A stretch of 64,000 nucleotides of DNA from an uncultured Roseiflexaceae bacterium. Its GTDB lineage: Bacteria; Chloroflexota; Chloroflexia; Chloroflexales; Roseiflexaceae. Shown here one piece after another: positions 52,917 through 61,258 of the stretch. The DNA lies in NCBI GenBank assembly GCA_937974195.1, contig CALJIC010000114.1, forward strand, positions 9,078-73,077. Direction: 5' to 3'. Numbering within the stretch: position 1 is the stretch's first letter; the number at the start of each line of letters is the position of its first letter. Under the pieces are notes generated by a model that was not told where the DNA came from, did no database searches, and worked only from the letters and a program-made list of their open reading frames with translations. The translations under genes and the position numbers were made by a program.

Positions 52917-54206
52917 CTATTGCGGCGCGCTCTGGCCCTCGATGCCCTCCAGAAGCTGGGTCGTGTACCAGATCTTCTGGTCGTCGGCCACCTCGCCCTC
53001 GGCCAGGTACGGGGTGCCGTCCTGGTAGTTGAGCGGGCCGGTGTAGAGATTCAGGCTGCCGTCCGCCAGCTGAGCGATGAAGCTGTCCAGCTGGGCCTGG
53101 TTCTCGGGCGTGAGCGCCGGGCCGGTGACGAAGCCGATGCCGCTGGTCTCGACGTTGTTGATGTCGCTCCAGTCCGGCCCGAACCACTCCCACTCCGGCT
53201 GCCAGGTGCCCTGGCGCGCCGCGGTGAGGATGCGGGTGTAGGCCGGCACCCAGTTGAAGTACGGCACGCCCAGGCAGACGTCCGGCGCCGAGTCGCAGGC
53301 GCCCTTGAAGTCGTACGGGATGGCGAACACCCGCTTGCCGGCCTGGGAGGCCTTATTGGCCTCGACGAGCGCCTCGGTCGTGTCGATGCCCGAGATCAGC
53401 ACGTCCGAGCCGGCGTTGATGAAGTCGTTGGCCACCTGGGTCGGGTCGAGCGTCACGCCGGGGATGTTGAACCAGAAGCCGATCCAGGTGACGTTGAAGT
53501 GCAGGCTGTCGGCCGGCTGCCCCTTCAGCTCGGTCCAGCAGTGGCGGGCGCCGAGGTAGGAGGCGTTCACCAGACGGCGGGTCTCATCGTTGATCAGCGG
53601 GCCGAGGTAGGAGATCCGCCCGGTCTCGCTCTGGAGCGCGGCGGCGCAGCCGGCGATCATCTTGCCGTACTCCATGCGGCCCATGGTGTTGCCGAGGTTC
53701 GGCGGGTTCCGCCCCGTCAGCACGTCGTCGCCCGAGGCGTGGATGAAGATCACGTCCGGGTGGTTCTGCGCCGCCTGGCGCGTGCCGTCCTTGAAGTCGT
53801 CCGAGTTCGTGATGATCAGCTGGGCCCCCTGGGCCACCAGCTCGTCGACCACCTGCTCGACCGTCACGTTCGGCCGGTCGGCGGGGTTGACCTTGTCCAC
53901 GTAGATGAACTTCGTGCCGGGGAGCTTGGCCTCGACGTACTTGGCGGCCTCGTAGTGCGCCTGGCTCCATCCGCCGTCGTTGATCGGCCCCACCAGCACC
54001 ATGCCGAAGGTGAACTCCTCGCCGCTGGCGGCCGGCTCCTCGGCGGCGGGGGCCTCGGTGGCTGCCGGCTCCTCGGCGGCGGGGGCCTCGGTGGCTGCCG
54101 GGACCTCAGTCGCCGCTGGCGCAGCCGGGGTCTGGCCGCCGCAGGCCGCTAGCGCCAGGAGGGCCAGCGTCATCAAGGCGATCCAGCGCGTCAGGTTGGT
54201 CTTCAT
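52917..54206 (-). CDS. BMP-family substrate-binding lipoprotein
   Basis: A 429-residue lipoprotein: lipobox LAAC near residue 21, then an Ala/Pro/Glu linker containing an exact 11-residue tandem repeat, then the BMP (Med/PnrA-like) domain. GMVLVGPINDGGWSQAHYEA and FIHASGDDVLTGRNPPNLG match this family. It binds a purine nucleoside or a related small molecule (riboflavin and thiamin are other known ligands) for the importer encoded downstream. Highly expressed promoter and a long leader precede it. Confidence 0.92.
   Translation of the reverse strand: MKTNLTRWIALMTLALLALAACGGQTPAAPAATEVPAATEAPAAEEPAATEAPAAEEPAASGEEFTFGMVLVGPINDGGWSQAHYEAAKYVEAKLPGTKFIYVDKVNPADRPNVTVEQVVDELVAQGAQLIITNSDDFKDGTRQAAQNHPDVIFIHASGDDVLTGRNPPNLGNTMGRMEYGKMIAGCAAALQSETGRISYLGPLINDETRRLVNASYLGARHCWTELKGQPADSLHFNVTWIGFWFNIPGVTLDPTQVANDFINAGSDVLISGIDTTEALVEANKASQAGKRVFAIPYDFKGACDSAPDVCLGVPYFNWVPAYTRILTAARQGTWQPEWEWFGPDWSDINNVETSGIGFVTGPALTPENQAQLDSFIAQLADGSLNLYTGPLNYQDGTPYLAEGEVADDQKIWYTTQLLEGIEGQSAPQ
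54031..54096. repeat. 33-bp tandem duplication in the lipoprotein linker
   Basis: Two identical 33-base copies (54031-54063, 54064-54096) encode the repeated ATEAPAAEEPA linker. A third, partial match follows. Confidence 0.85.
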
Positions 54207-54387
54207 CGTTGCTCCTTAGAGTCTGCATTTCCGGGCCCGCGCCCGGGGCACTTGAAAACAGCACGACGCGGCCGCACCGCTGACGACCGTGTCAGGAACG
54301 CAATCGCAGGCGCTGCGGCTTAATCTGTGCCTGGGTAATTCTGTGGAAGACCTGTATCACTGAGTGGGTTAAGGTGAAGCGCTGCGG
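54207..54387 (-). other. Long untranslated leader of the BMP operon
   Basis: From the predicted start near 54381 to the ATG at 54206 there are about 175 nt. The leader holds a CCGGGC/GCCCGG stem near the ribosome site (AAGGAG) and two CCGCAGCGC repeats. I could not match it to a known purine, TPP, FMN or ZTP riboswitch core. Nothing coding is seen. Confidence 0.5.
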
Positions 54388-54416
54388 AGTATAGCGCAGG
54401 GGGTGGGGGCTGTCAA
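54388..54416 (-). promoter_or_regulatory. Sigma70-type promoter of the BMP operon
   Basis: TTGACA (54411-54416), 17 bases, TATACT (54388-54393), minus strand. Confidence 0.82.
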
Positions 54417-54441
54417 GCTGCGCGAGCCAGCGCGGGCGGGT

Positions 54442-54470
54442 TTGCGCATCGCGCGCTGGCACGATACACT
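54442..54470 (+). promoter_or_regulatory. Promoter for the helical-repeat gene
   Basis: TTGCGC (54442-54447), 17 bases, TACACT (54465-54470). Start about 54477. Divergent from the BMP promoter; the two -35 boxes are 25 bases apart. Confidence 0.6.
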
Positions 54471-54550
54471 AAGCGGCCGGATAGCCCTTTCTTATGGCAC
54501 GGCTGCCGCGGGGAGCTTCTACCCCTCCAGGCGATGTGTGAGGAGATGGC

Positions 54551-55822
54551 ATGCCGCACGAGGCACAGCAGGCGCGCGACGAGCCCGCGCAGAACGAGGA
54601 TCTAGGCGGCGTTCAGGTCGACACGCTGCGCGCCCAGGCGGTCGAGGCGATGCCGCGCGCCCTGGCCTCCGGCAACCCCGAGGCGCGCGCCGCGTTCGTG
54701 GCGCAGCTCGAGCGGGTCGCGGAGCAGGCCGCGGAGGGCGAGGCGCCCGGATCGCCGTGGCTCGCGCTCGCCATGTTCCTGCGCGCCTGCGCTGCCCTGC
54801 TGCGCGGCGAGCCGATCGCGGACGAGGGGCTGCTGCCCGAGGACCGGGCGCTGCTGGAGCGCTGGCGGCGCGGCGAGGCGGACGCCCAGGCGCCCGAGGA
54901 GAACATCTCGCTCGAGGACGCGATCCGCGCCTGGGCCGCGGGCGACGAGGAGGACCCCGAGGCGCGCCACGCGGCGCTGGTGGAGCTGCTGAACTACTGC
55001 GCCGACGCCGCGGTTCAGGTGCTGCGCGACGGCGACCGGGAGGCGGCCGAGGCGCTGGCGGATCTAATGGTGCCGCTGCGCGTCGCGCTGCTGCGCTGGC
55101 TCCACGCCGCGGCCCTGCCGCCGTACAACGCCCTGCTCGGCTGCCTGCAGGCGCTGCTGCGCGGCGAGGAGGTCCAGCTGGCGCGGCTGCGCGCCAGACT
55201 CGACGAGCGGCTGGCGGAGACGCTGAGGCAGATCGAGGCGCTCGTGCGGGGCGACGAGCAGCCCCCGGCCGCCGAGGCGCGGGCGGATCACGCCGCGCCC
55301 CAGCAGACGAATCCTGACCGCCCGCCGGCGGAGGCTGTGCCCGGCAGCGAGCCGGATCTGCCGGAGGCGGTCGCGGCGGCGATCGAGATGGGCGACGTGG
55401 CGGCGCTGCAGCGGGCGCTGGCGGAGCTTCCGGAGGAGGAGCGCGAGCGGACCCTGGCGGCGCTGCGGCGGCGCACCGAGGCCCAGATCGCCCAGATGAG
55501 CCCCGAGGAGCTGCAGGCGCTGGCGCTCCAGCTGCAACTGGAGCAGATCGAGCGGGCGGCGGCCGAGGTGCAGCAGCTGGCCGCCGAGACGCTTACGGCC
55601 GGCGACCCCGATGCCCGGCGGCGGCTGGCGATCCAGGTCGGGAAGCTGGCCGCCCAGTACGCCCTGGGCGAGGCGCCCGGCTCGCCCGCCGATCAGCTGG
55701 CGGCCTTCCTGCGCGGCGTGGCGGCCGTGCTGCGCGGCACGATTGTCCCGCCGGTGCCGCCGCACTACGCCGAGCGCATCGCCGCGCTGCGGGCCATCGC
55801 CGACAGCGATGAGCGCCCCTGA
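54551..55822 (+). CDS. Hypothetical all-helical protein with duplicated module
   Basis: A 423-residue soluble, Ala/Glu/Arg/Leu-rich helical protein I cannot assign. A module of about 70 residues occurs twice, near 45-105 and 345-405: QLERVAEQAAEGEAPGSPWLALAMFLRACAALLRG and QVGKLAAQYALGEAPGSPADQLAAFLRGVAAVLRG. The middle is a long charged helical stretch with a Pro-rich hinge at about 235-270. The repeated GEAPGSP...FLR..AxLLRG phrase looks like a TPR-like capping module used in large repeat proteins. Follows its own promoter; function unknown. Confidence 0.7.
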   Translation: MPHEAQQARDEPAQNEDLGGVQVDTLRAQAVEAMPRALASGNPEARAAFVAQLERVAEQAAEGEAPGSPWLALAMFLRACAALLRGEPIADEGLLPEDRALLERWRRGEADAQAPEENISLEDAIRAWAAGDEEDPEARHAALVELLNYCADAAVQVLRDGDREAAEALADLMVPLRVALLRWLHAAALPPYNALLGCLQALLRGEEVQLARLRARLDERLAETLRQIEALVRGDEQPPAAEARADHAAPQQTNPDRPPAEAVPGSEPDLPEAVAAAIEMGDVAALQRALAELPEEERERTLAALRRRTEAQIAQMSPEELQALALQLQLEQIERAAAEVQQLAAETLTAGDPDARRRLAIQVGKLAAQYALGEAPGSPADQLAAFLRGVAAVLRGTIVPPVPPHYAERIAALRAIADSDERP

Positions 55823-55836
55823 TCGCCCTCCGCGGA

Positions 55837-57219
55837 TCAGCGGCCGCTCGCCCGCAGCTCCGCGATGAACTGCTGCGCCGCCCAGAACGCCGGGCGCGGG
55901 CTGTAGTCCGGGTTGAGGATGCCGAACGACGCCTGCTCGTGCAGCGGGTTGCCGTCGCGCGCCTTGAGCGGGGCGAAGTTCAGATTCCACAGGAACATCG
56001 CGTCCACCCACGGGTAGCGCTCCGCCGTCAGCCGCATCGCCCCCACGATGTACTGCGCCTGCTGCTCGAGCGACACCTGGTTGCCGAACTCGAAGCCGGG
56101 CGTGTTGTTCTGCGTGGCCCAGCCGAACTCCGTGATCCACACCGGCGTCCGCTCCATGCCGTACTCGACCATGAGCGCGCGGATGTCCTCGATGCGCCGG
56201 AAGTAGAACGTCGGGTGGTCGGTCCAGCCCTGGGCCGGGCTGGGCGTCTCGCCGGGGTAGCTCTCGGGCGGGTTGGCCGATCCGCCGGGGTGGACGCCCA
56301 GCGCGTCCAGGTAGTTGCGGATCACGCCGTCCTGGTAGGAGAACATGGCGTTGTAGTAGCGGATGTCCGAGATCGCCACGCCGGGCGCGTCCACCGCCGT
56401 CGAGGCCGGCGCCCCGCTGATCACGAAGATCGACGGGTCGACCTCCTTGATGCGGGTGTAGGCGACCTTGAGGATCTCGACGTAGTGGCCGGCGTCCTCG
56501 GTGGAGACGTAGCCGCCGTTCTCGTAGGCCAGGTTCTGCTCGTTCCAGATCTGGATGGCGTGGATGCGCCCTTTGTAGCGCTGCGCCAGCGCGGCCACGA
56601 AGTTGCCCAGGGCGTTGGGGTCGGCCGGCAGCCCGTCGCGGCCGTAGCGTCCGTAGAACGATGGCGAGCGGACGATCGAGATCATCAGCTTGAGGCCGTG
56701 GGCGTTGACCGCCGCGACGATCTGGTCGAGCTCGTCGCCCCAGGCGTAGTGGCCGGGCGGCCCCTCCTGGTCGCGCCAGTGGATCTGCTGCCGGATCCAG
56801 CCGAAGCCGCCGTCGCGCGCGCGGATGAGCGGCGTGCTGCGGTTCGTCCAGAACAGGTGGGCGTGGACGCCGAACTCGAGCCGCTCGGTGCGCAGCGGGA
56901 AGGGCAGCCCGCCCGGCCCGGTCGCCTGGTACTCCGGCCAGGCCGGCGGCGGGAGCGGCGTCGGCAGCGGCGGGATTGTCGGCGTCGGGGTGACGTTCTG
57001 GCGCGAGATCTCCGGCATGCGGATGGGGTTGACCACGCCGGGCGGCTCGACCAGCTGGATGACGTCGGCGGTCGGCAGAATCTTGAGCTCGGTGGCGTCC
57101 ACAAGCTGCGGCGCGGCGAGCGGCGCGGCGACGGGCACGGGCGAGCACGTCGCCAGCAGCGGGATGAGTGTGGCCGCCAGGGCGGCGGCGGTGATGATCT
57201 TGCGGGCGAGATGCTTCAC
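55837..57219 (-). CDS. GH39-like glycoside hydrolase lipoprotein
   Basis: A 460-residue exported protein. A signal with lipobox-like LLATC precedes a Thr/Pro linker (residues 60-100) and a clan-A TIM barrel. The acid/base Glu is in IQIWNEQNLAYENGG and the nucleophile Glu in WITEFGWATQ, both at the expected strand ends. It resembles GH39/GH5-type beta-glycosidases; the sugar is unknown. GTG at 57219 is chosen because GGGAGG lies 6 bases upstream. Convergent with the helical-repeat gene (15-base gap). Confidence 0.82.
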   Translation of the reverse strand: MKHLARKIITAAALAATLIPLLATCSPVPVAAPLAAPQLVDATELKILPTADVIQLVEPPGVVNPIRMPEISRQNVTPTPTIPPLPTPLPPPAWPEYQATGPGGLPFPLRTERLEFGVHAHLFWTNRSTPLIRARDGGFGWIRQQIHWRDQEGPPGHYAWGDELDQIVAAVNAHGLKLMISIVRSPSFYGRYGRDGLPADPNALGNFVAALAQRYKGRIHAIQIWNEQNLAYENGGYVSTEDAGHYVEILKVAYTRIKEVDPSIFVISGAPASTAVDAPGVAISDIRYYNAMFSYQDGVIRNYLDALGVHPGGSANPPESYPGETPSPAQGWTDHPTFYFRRIEDIRALMVEYGMERTPVWITEFGWATQNNTPGFEFGNQVSLEQQAQYIVGAMRLTAERYPWVDAMFLWNLNFAPLKARDGNPLHEQASFGILNPDYSPRPAFWAAQQFIAELRASGR

Positions 57220-57392
57220 GGAGACCTCCCGGTCTGCTCCGACCATCGTTCGCGGGCTGGCGATGGAGCTAGGCAGAATCTAGCAACCGGGCGCGGTGGA
57301 GACAATCGGCCCGGTTAACGGGAGGATTACCCGAATCTTGTAGGAGGATGATAGCCTGCTGAGAGGCCGCTGGCGCGGGCGGGGAGCGAAAG

Positions 57393-57432
57393 AAGAGGAC
57401 TCCAGGGAGCGTCGCCTCCCTGGAGTCCTCTT
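57393..57432. terminator. 16-bp perfect terminator hairpin
   Basis: AAGAGGACTCCAGGGA/TCCCTGGAGTCCTCTT with an 8-base loop. It lies 28 bases past the stop of the YFERARFE-repeat gene; the T-rich flank (CTTCTTTC) on the minus strand supports termination. Confidence 0.8.
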
Positions 57433-57459
57433 TAGATCACGTGTGGACGGCCTTCGCGC

Positions 57460-58830
57460 CTACGGCGTCAGGACGAAGTAGGCGGTGCTGGTCCTGTTGC
57501 TGGTGGTCCCGTAGGCCACCATGCGGTAGAGCCCGAGCGGCGTGTCGCGCGGGCTGGCGTAGAACAGGCCGGCGTAGCGGAGCGAGCCGCTCTGGTCGGC
57601 CTTCACCGGCTCCGCGCCGGTCTGCTGCCCGTCGGAGGCGATGATCGCGATCTGCACCTCCTCGCCCGGCTGGAACCCGCTGGCGTTGAAGAAGAACACC
57701 GTGCCGGGCGGGCCGCTCCTGGGCGCGACGGTGGCGTTGACGTTGGCCGGCACCGGCGGGCCGGGCGTCGGCGGCGGGGGCGTGGGGGCGGCGGCGATGC
57801 GCCCGATCGGCCCGCTGATCAGCAGGAAGTAGCCGATCGCCTGGCGCTTGCTGGTGTTCCCCTCGGCGACGATCGCCCACTCGCCGAGCTGCGCGCTGGC
57901 CGGCGGCGTGAAGAACACCGGCGCGATCGCGCCCTCGTTGTCAGCTCGGAAGCGTCCGACGAACACCGGCGTCCCGCCGGTCGGGTTGGCCCACACCGAG
58001 ACGGTCTCGCCAGCGTTGTACCCCGCGGTCGGCGCGAAGGCGAAGGTCTGGCCGGGGGAGCCGGCGAGGGGGTTCATGGTGCCGTTGACCGCCGGCGGCA
58101 CGAGCTGGCGCACCAGGCCGGAGTCGTCGGCATCCTCCTCTTCATTACTGGCCTGCTCCGGGGTGATGGTCAGCGGCCCGGGCGGCGGCGCGTTGGGCGC
58201 CAGCGGCGCGGTCAGCTCGGGCGGGGCGAACCGGCGCCCGAGGACGCTCAGCAGGACGCGGCGGCCGGGCGGCAGCTGCGGGTGGTACTCGAAGCGGGCG
58301 CGCTCGAAGTACTGCACCGTGCGCGCCTCCCCGTCGTCGGTCGTCTCGGTGATCTCGCCGCTCAGCGGCAGGCCGAAGATCGCCAGGCCGCCGCGCGTCT
58401 CCCAGATCTCCTTGAACCCGTACTGGACGATCTGGCCGGTCTCGCTGAAGTAGCGCCTGGTCGCGCTGTTGGCGATCGGCTGGGCGCGCGGGAAGGTGCG
58501 GTCGCCGAGCGCCTCGCGCCCGAGCATCCCGAGCTCGACGGTGGTGGCCTCGGGGCTGGCGCGCTCGAAGCGGGCGCGCTCGAAGTACTGGATCACGCGG
58601 CCGCTGGCAGGGTCGATGTACTCCTCGGTGATCGGGTAGCCGAAGTTGTCGAGTCCGCCGTTGCGGTCCCAGAAATCGCGGAAGACGCCGCGCATGTAGT
58701 GGCCAGTGGCGGGGACGTAGAGCACCTCGGTTGCAGCGCGGGCCGGGAGGGACCCCAGCACGCCCGCGAGCAGTACGGCGGTCAGACAACAGGCCACTAG
58801 CCAGAGCCTCGGGAGCCTCTCGGCTCGCAT
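57460..58830 (-). CDS. Secreted protein with YFERARFE repeats and two Ig-like domains
   Basis: A 456-residue exported protein. The signal ends about ARA (residue 32). Residues 35-200 hold two copies of a module containing FGYP/FGLP and QYFERARFE(Y), a motif I know mainly from Chloroflexota secreted proteins, and which looks like an LGFP-type wall-binding unit. Residues 250-340 and 365-456 are two Ig-like beta domains (GQTFAFAPTAGYNAGETVSVW, GTVFFFNASGFQPGEEVQIAI). Probably an envelope or wall-associated protein. Its own promoter lies at 58902-58931. Confidence 0.78.
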   Translation of the reverse strand: MRAERLPRLWLVACCLTAVLLAGVLGSLPARAATEVLYVPATGHYMRGVFRDFWDRNGGLDNFGYPITEEYIDPASGRVIQYFERARFERASPEATTVELGMLGREALGDRTFPRAQPIANSATRRYFSETGQIVQYGFKEIWETRGGLAIFGLPLSGEITETTDDGEARTVQYFERARFEYHPQLPPGRRVLLSVLGRRFAPPELTAPLAPNAPPPGPLTITPEQASNEEEDADDSGLVRQLVPPAVNGTMNPLAGSPGQTFAFAPTAGYNAGETVSVWANPTGGTPVFVGRFRADNEGAIAPVFFTPPASAQLGEWAIVAEGNTSKRQAIGYFLLISGPIGRIAAAPTPPPPTPGPPVPANVNATVAPRSGPPGTVFFFNASGFQPGEEVQIAIIASDGQQTGAEPVKADQSGSLRYAGLFYASPRDTPLGLYRMVAYGTTSNRTSTAYFVLTP

Positions 58831-58901
58831 TGCACGCCTCCTCTGCAGGCGCCGGCGGCCGCCGGCGCACCGCGATACGGCTTCGCATCGTATGATGCGT
58901 C

Positions 58902-58931
58902 AGAATACGCGAAGTCGTGTGCCTTTGTCAA
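58902..58931 (-). promoter_or_regulatory. Promoter of the YFERARFE-repeat gene
   Basis: TTGACA (58926-58931), 18 bases, TATTCT (58902-58907), minus strand. A CGCATC-GTAT-GATGCG dyad (58883-58898) overlaps the predicted start point and could be an operator. Confidence 0.65.
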
Positions 58932-59007
58932 GGGTTTCGCGCGGAGGCGGGCGCGAGGGCCGGCGGCGAAGCCGCGCCCCCACGCCCTTCCGCGGGGAGA
59001 GAGGGCG

Positions 59008-60639
59008 CTACCACGAGCCGACGATGTGCGCGGCGGTGCGGAACGCCAGCGCCATCACGGTGAGCACCGGGTTGAAGCCGCCGTTCGTCACGTGCACCGA
59101 GGCGTCGGCGACGTACAGGTTGTCGTGGCCGTGGACCCGGCACCAGGGGTCGACGACAGACGTGCGCGGGTCGTCTCCCATGCGGCAGGTTCCGGCCTGG
59201 TGCTGGCCGGCGCTCAGCCCGAGGCCCGGCGGCTCGCCCCAGACCCGCTCGGCGCCGGCGGCGATCAGCCACTCGCGGGCGCGCTCGAACATGAAGGCGG
59301 CGGTGCGCACCGTCTCGGGGTGGGTCGTGCCGGACAGCCGCGCGACGCGCAGGCCGAAGCGGTCGCGCACCTGCGGGTCGAGCGTGACGCGCGCCGAGGG
59401 GCTGGGGATATCCTGCACCGGCCCGGTGATGCGCACGAAGCGGCGGTAGCCCTCGCGCATGAACCGCTTGGCGTCCAGGCCCCAGCGCGGGACGTCGGGC
59501 GGGAGGTAGCGCTTCCAGAAGATGATCGGCAGGGTGACGAACTCGTCGGCGAGCATCCCGCCGCCCACCACGCCGTCGTTGCCGTGGTTGAAGCGCACCG
59601 TCGCCGTGGCGACGCCCGGGCCGAGGCCGTCGTGCACCGGCTCGGGCATCAGCGCGGAGACGCCGGGGTAGTAGTGGCCCTGCAGGTGCCGCCCGACCTG
59701 GTCGTGGGTGTTGCCGAGGCCGTGCGGGAAGCGGGCGGACGTCGAGTTGAGCAGCAGGCGCGCAGTCTCGATCGCGCCGGCGGCCAGCACCACCACCTCC
59801 GCGCGCGCGGTCCGGCGCTCGCCCTCGGCGTCGATGTAGGCGACGCCCGTCACGTGGCCGGCCGCGCTCACCTCCACCCGCTCGACGGTGGCGCCGGTCA
59901 GCAGGTGGCAGCGGCCGGTGGCGAGGGCGCGGGCGATCAGGGTGTTGTGCGTGCCGTTCTTGGCGTCCACGGGGCAGGCGAAGCCGACGCAGTGCTGGCA
60001 CCGGATGCAGGCGGGCCGCCCGCCGTAGGGCGTGGTGTTGATCAGCAGCGGCGGGGTGAGCACCGGCCAGCCGAGGGCGTCGGCGCCGCGGCGCATCGCC
60101 CGGCCCTGGGCGTTCGCCGGCAGCGCGGGCATCGGGTAGGGGCGGGAGCGCGGCCAGATCGTGGCCGAGGCATCGCTCTCGCCGGCGACGCCGATCTCCC
60201 ACTCGGCCCGCTCGTAGAACGGCGCCAGATCCTCGTAGCTGATCGGCCAGTCGGCGAGCGAGCTGCCGGGCGGCACGCCGTAGGTGGAGGCCATCCGGAA
60301 GTCCTGCGGGAGAAAGCGCCAGGCCTGGGCGCCGTAGACCAGCGTGCCGCCCCCGACGGCGGCGGCGTTGTTGTTGTAGCCGGGGTGGTGCGGCTGGACG
60401 ACGTGCTTGTTCCCGCGCTGGTCGACGAACACGCGCGGGTTGCCTTCTAGGTCGGGGCCGGTGTTGTGGCCGTAGTGGGCCAGGCGGTGGTTGCGCAGGT
60501 GGTCGCGCCCGACCTGCTCGAACGTCAGGCTGCGGCCGCGCTCGATCAGGAGCACGCGCTTGCCGGCCTCGGCGAGCACGCCGGCGACGACGCCGCCACC
60601 CGCGCCTGCGCCGACCACGATAACGTCGTAGATTGCCAT
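59008..60639 (-). CDS. GMC oxidoreductase (gluconate dehydrogenase large-subunit type)
   Basis: A 543-residue flavoprotein. The FAD motif is VVVGAGAGGGVVAGVLAEAG (residues 6-25). A Cys cluster CIRCQHCVGFACPVDAKN lies in the middle as in membrane gluconate/fructose dehydrogenase large subunits. The GMC C-terminus reads LYVADASVHVTNGGFNPVLTVMALA with the catalytic His-Asn pair (HVTN...NP). No signal peptide of its own. It would work with the subunit-3 protein (60780). The ATG at 60639 begins MAIYDVIVVG; longer reading frames run through the CACGGAG repeat. Confidence 0.88.
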   Translation of the reverse strand: MAIYDVIVVGAGAGGGVVAGVLAEAGKRVLLIERGRSLTFEQVGRDHLRNHRLAHYGHNTGPDLEGNPRVFVDQRGNKHVVQPHHPGYNNNAAAVGGGTLVYGAQAWRFLPQDFRMASTYGVPPGSSLADWPISYEDLAPFYERAEWEIGVAGESDASATIWPRSRPYPMPALPANAQGRAMRRGADALGWPVLTPPLLINTTPYGGRPACIRCQHCVGFACPVDAKNGTHNTLIARALATGRCHLLTGATVERVEVSAAGHVTGVAYIDAEGERRTARAEVVVLAAGAIETARLLLNSTSARFPHGLGNTHDQVGRHLQGHYYPGVSALMPEPVHDGLGPGVATATVRFNHGNDGVVGGGMLADEFVTLPIIFWKRYLPPDVPRWGLDAKRFMREGYRRFVRITGPVQDIPSPSARVTLDPQVRDRFGLRVARLSGTTHPETVRTAAFMFERAREWLIAAGAERVWGEPPGLGLSAGQHQAGTCRMGDDPRTSVVDPWCRVHGHDNLYVADASVHVTNGGFNPVLTVMALAFRTAAHIVGSW

Positions 60640-60651
60640 CGGGGAGTCCTT

Positions 60652-60782
60652 ATCCACAGAGAGCACGGAGAGCACGGAGGACACGGAGAACGATCCACGG
60701 AGAGCACGGAGGGCTCGGAGAACGATCCACGGAGGGCACGGAGGGCACGGAGCGGCGCTCTCTCCGTGTGCTCCGTGGATCA
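60652..60782. repeat. CACGGAG palindromic repeat, copy 1
   Basis: About 131 bases of 9-base units of the form NNCACGGAG (with GATCCACGGAG blocks), closed by an inverted segment CTCTCCGTGTGCTCCGTGG. It fills the gap between the GMC and subunit-3 genes, and its last bases carry the subunit-3 stop codon. Confidence 0.88.
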
Positions 60783-61190
60783 GCCGCGCACCTCGAAGCC
60801 GATCATCCGCCACGCGACGCCGTCGCGATTCCCGCCGTTGCCGGGGTCGCTGTAGAACCCCTCGGCGGCGTGCTCGCAGAGCATGCGGAAGAAGTCAGCC
60901 GCGTCGACCGGCCAGGGGCTCTGGGCCTCGCCGCGCTCGATCCGCCGCAGCAGCTCGTCCTGCGCCTCGGCGGGGAGCTCGGCGAACGGGCGCCCGCTGG
61001 CGGCGAGCGCCTCGTAGTCCAGGCCATCGAGGCCGGCGCGGTAGGTCTCCAGCTGGTCCGCGAGATCGCCACCGAGCTGGCGCAGGATGTAGTCGCCGAC
61101 GCCGGCCTCCCACGCGCCGGGGAAGTCGTCGGGAGGGATGATGCGGTCGAGCGCGGCGCGCAGCGTGGCGAGCTGGGTGTCGGTGAGCAT
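60780..61190 (-). CDS. Gluconate 2-dehydrogenase subunit 3-like protein
   Basis: A 136-residue protein of the gluconate-2-dehydrogenase subunit-3 family. TDTQLATLRAALDRIIPPDDFPGAWEAGVGDYILRQL is the family opening, and GRPFAELPAEAQDELLRRI and FRMLCEHAAEGFYSDPGNGGNRDGVAWRMIGF match the C-terminal half. It is the small helper of the GMC enzyme at 59008, usually needed for assembly or export. A recognisable Tat signal is lacking here. Its stop lies in the repeat element. Confidence 0.85.
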   Translation of the reverse strand: MLTDTQLATLRAALDRIIPPDDFPGAWEAGVGDYILRQLGGDLADQLETYRAGLDGLDYEALAASGRPFAELPAEAQDELLRRIERGEAQSPWPVDAADFFRMLCEHAAEGFYSDPGNGGNRDGVAWRMIGFEVRG

Positions 61191-61203
61191 CGGGAACCCT
61201 TTC

Positions 61204-61251
61204 GATCCACGGTGGGCACGGAGGACACGGAGAATACGGAGGAGGCGGAGC
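61204..61251. repeat. CACGGAG repeat, copy 2 (partial)
   Basis: About 48 bases: GATCCACGG, GGCACGGAG, GACACGGAG, AATACGGAG. It lacks the inverted closing arm. Lies between the subunit-3 start and the stop of the next minus-strand gene. Confidence 0.8.
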
Positions 61252-61258
61252 GGGCCGT

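Noticed and set aside
54207..54387. A purine or ZTP riboswitch
   Set aside because: The conserved cores of those aptamers are not visible; recorded only as a long leader.
59008..60813. A longer GMC protein starting at 60813
   Set aside because: The extra N-terminus (SLRVLRG-like) is a translation of the CACGGAG repeat; MAIYDVIVVG at 60639 is the natural FAD-fold start.
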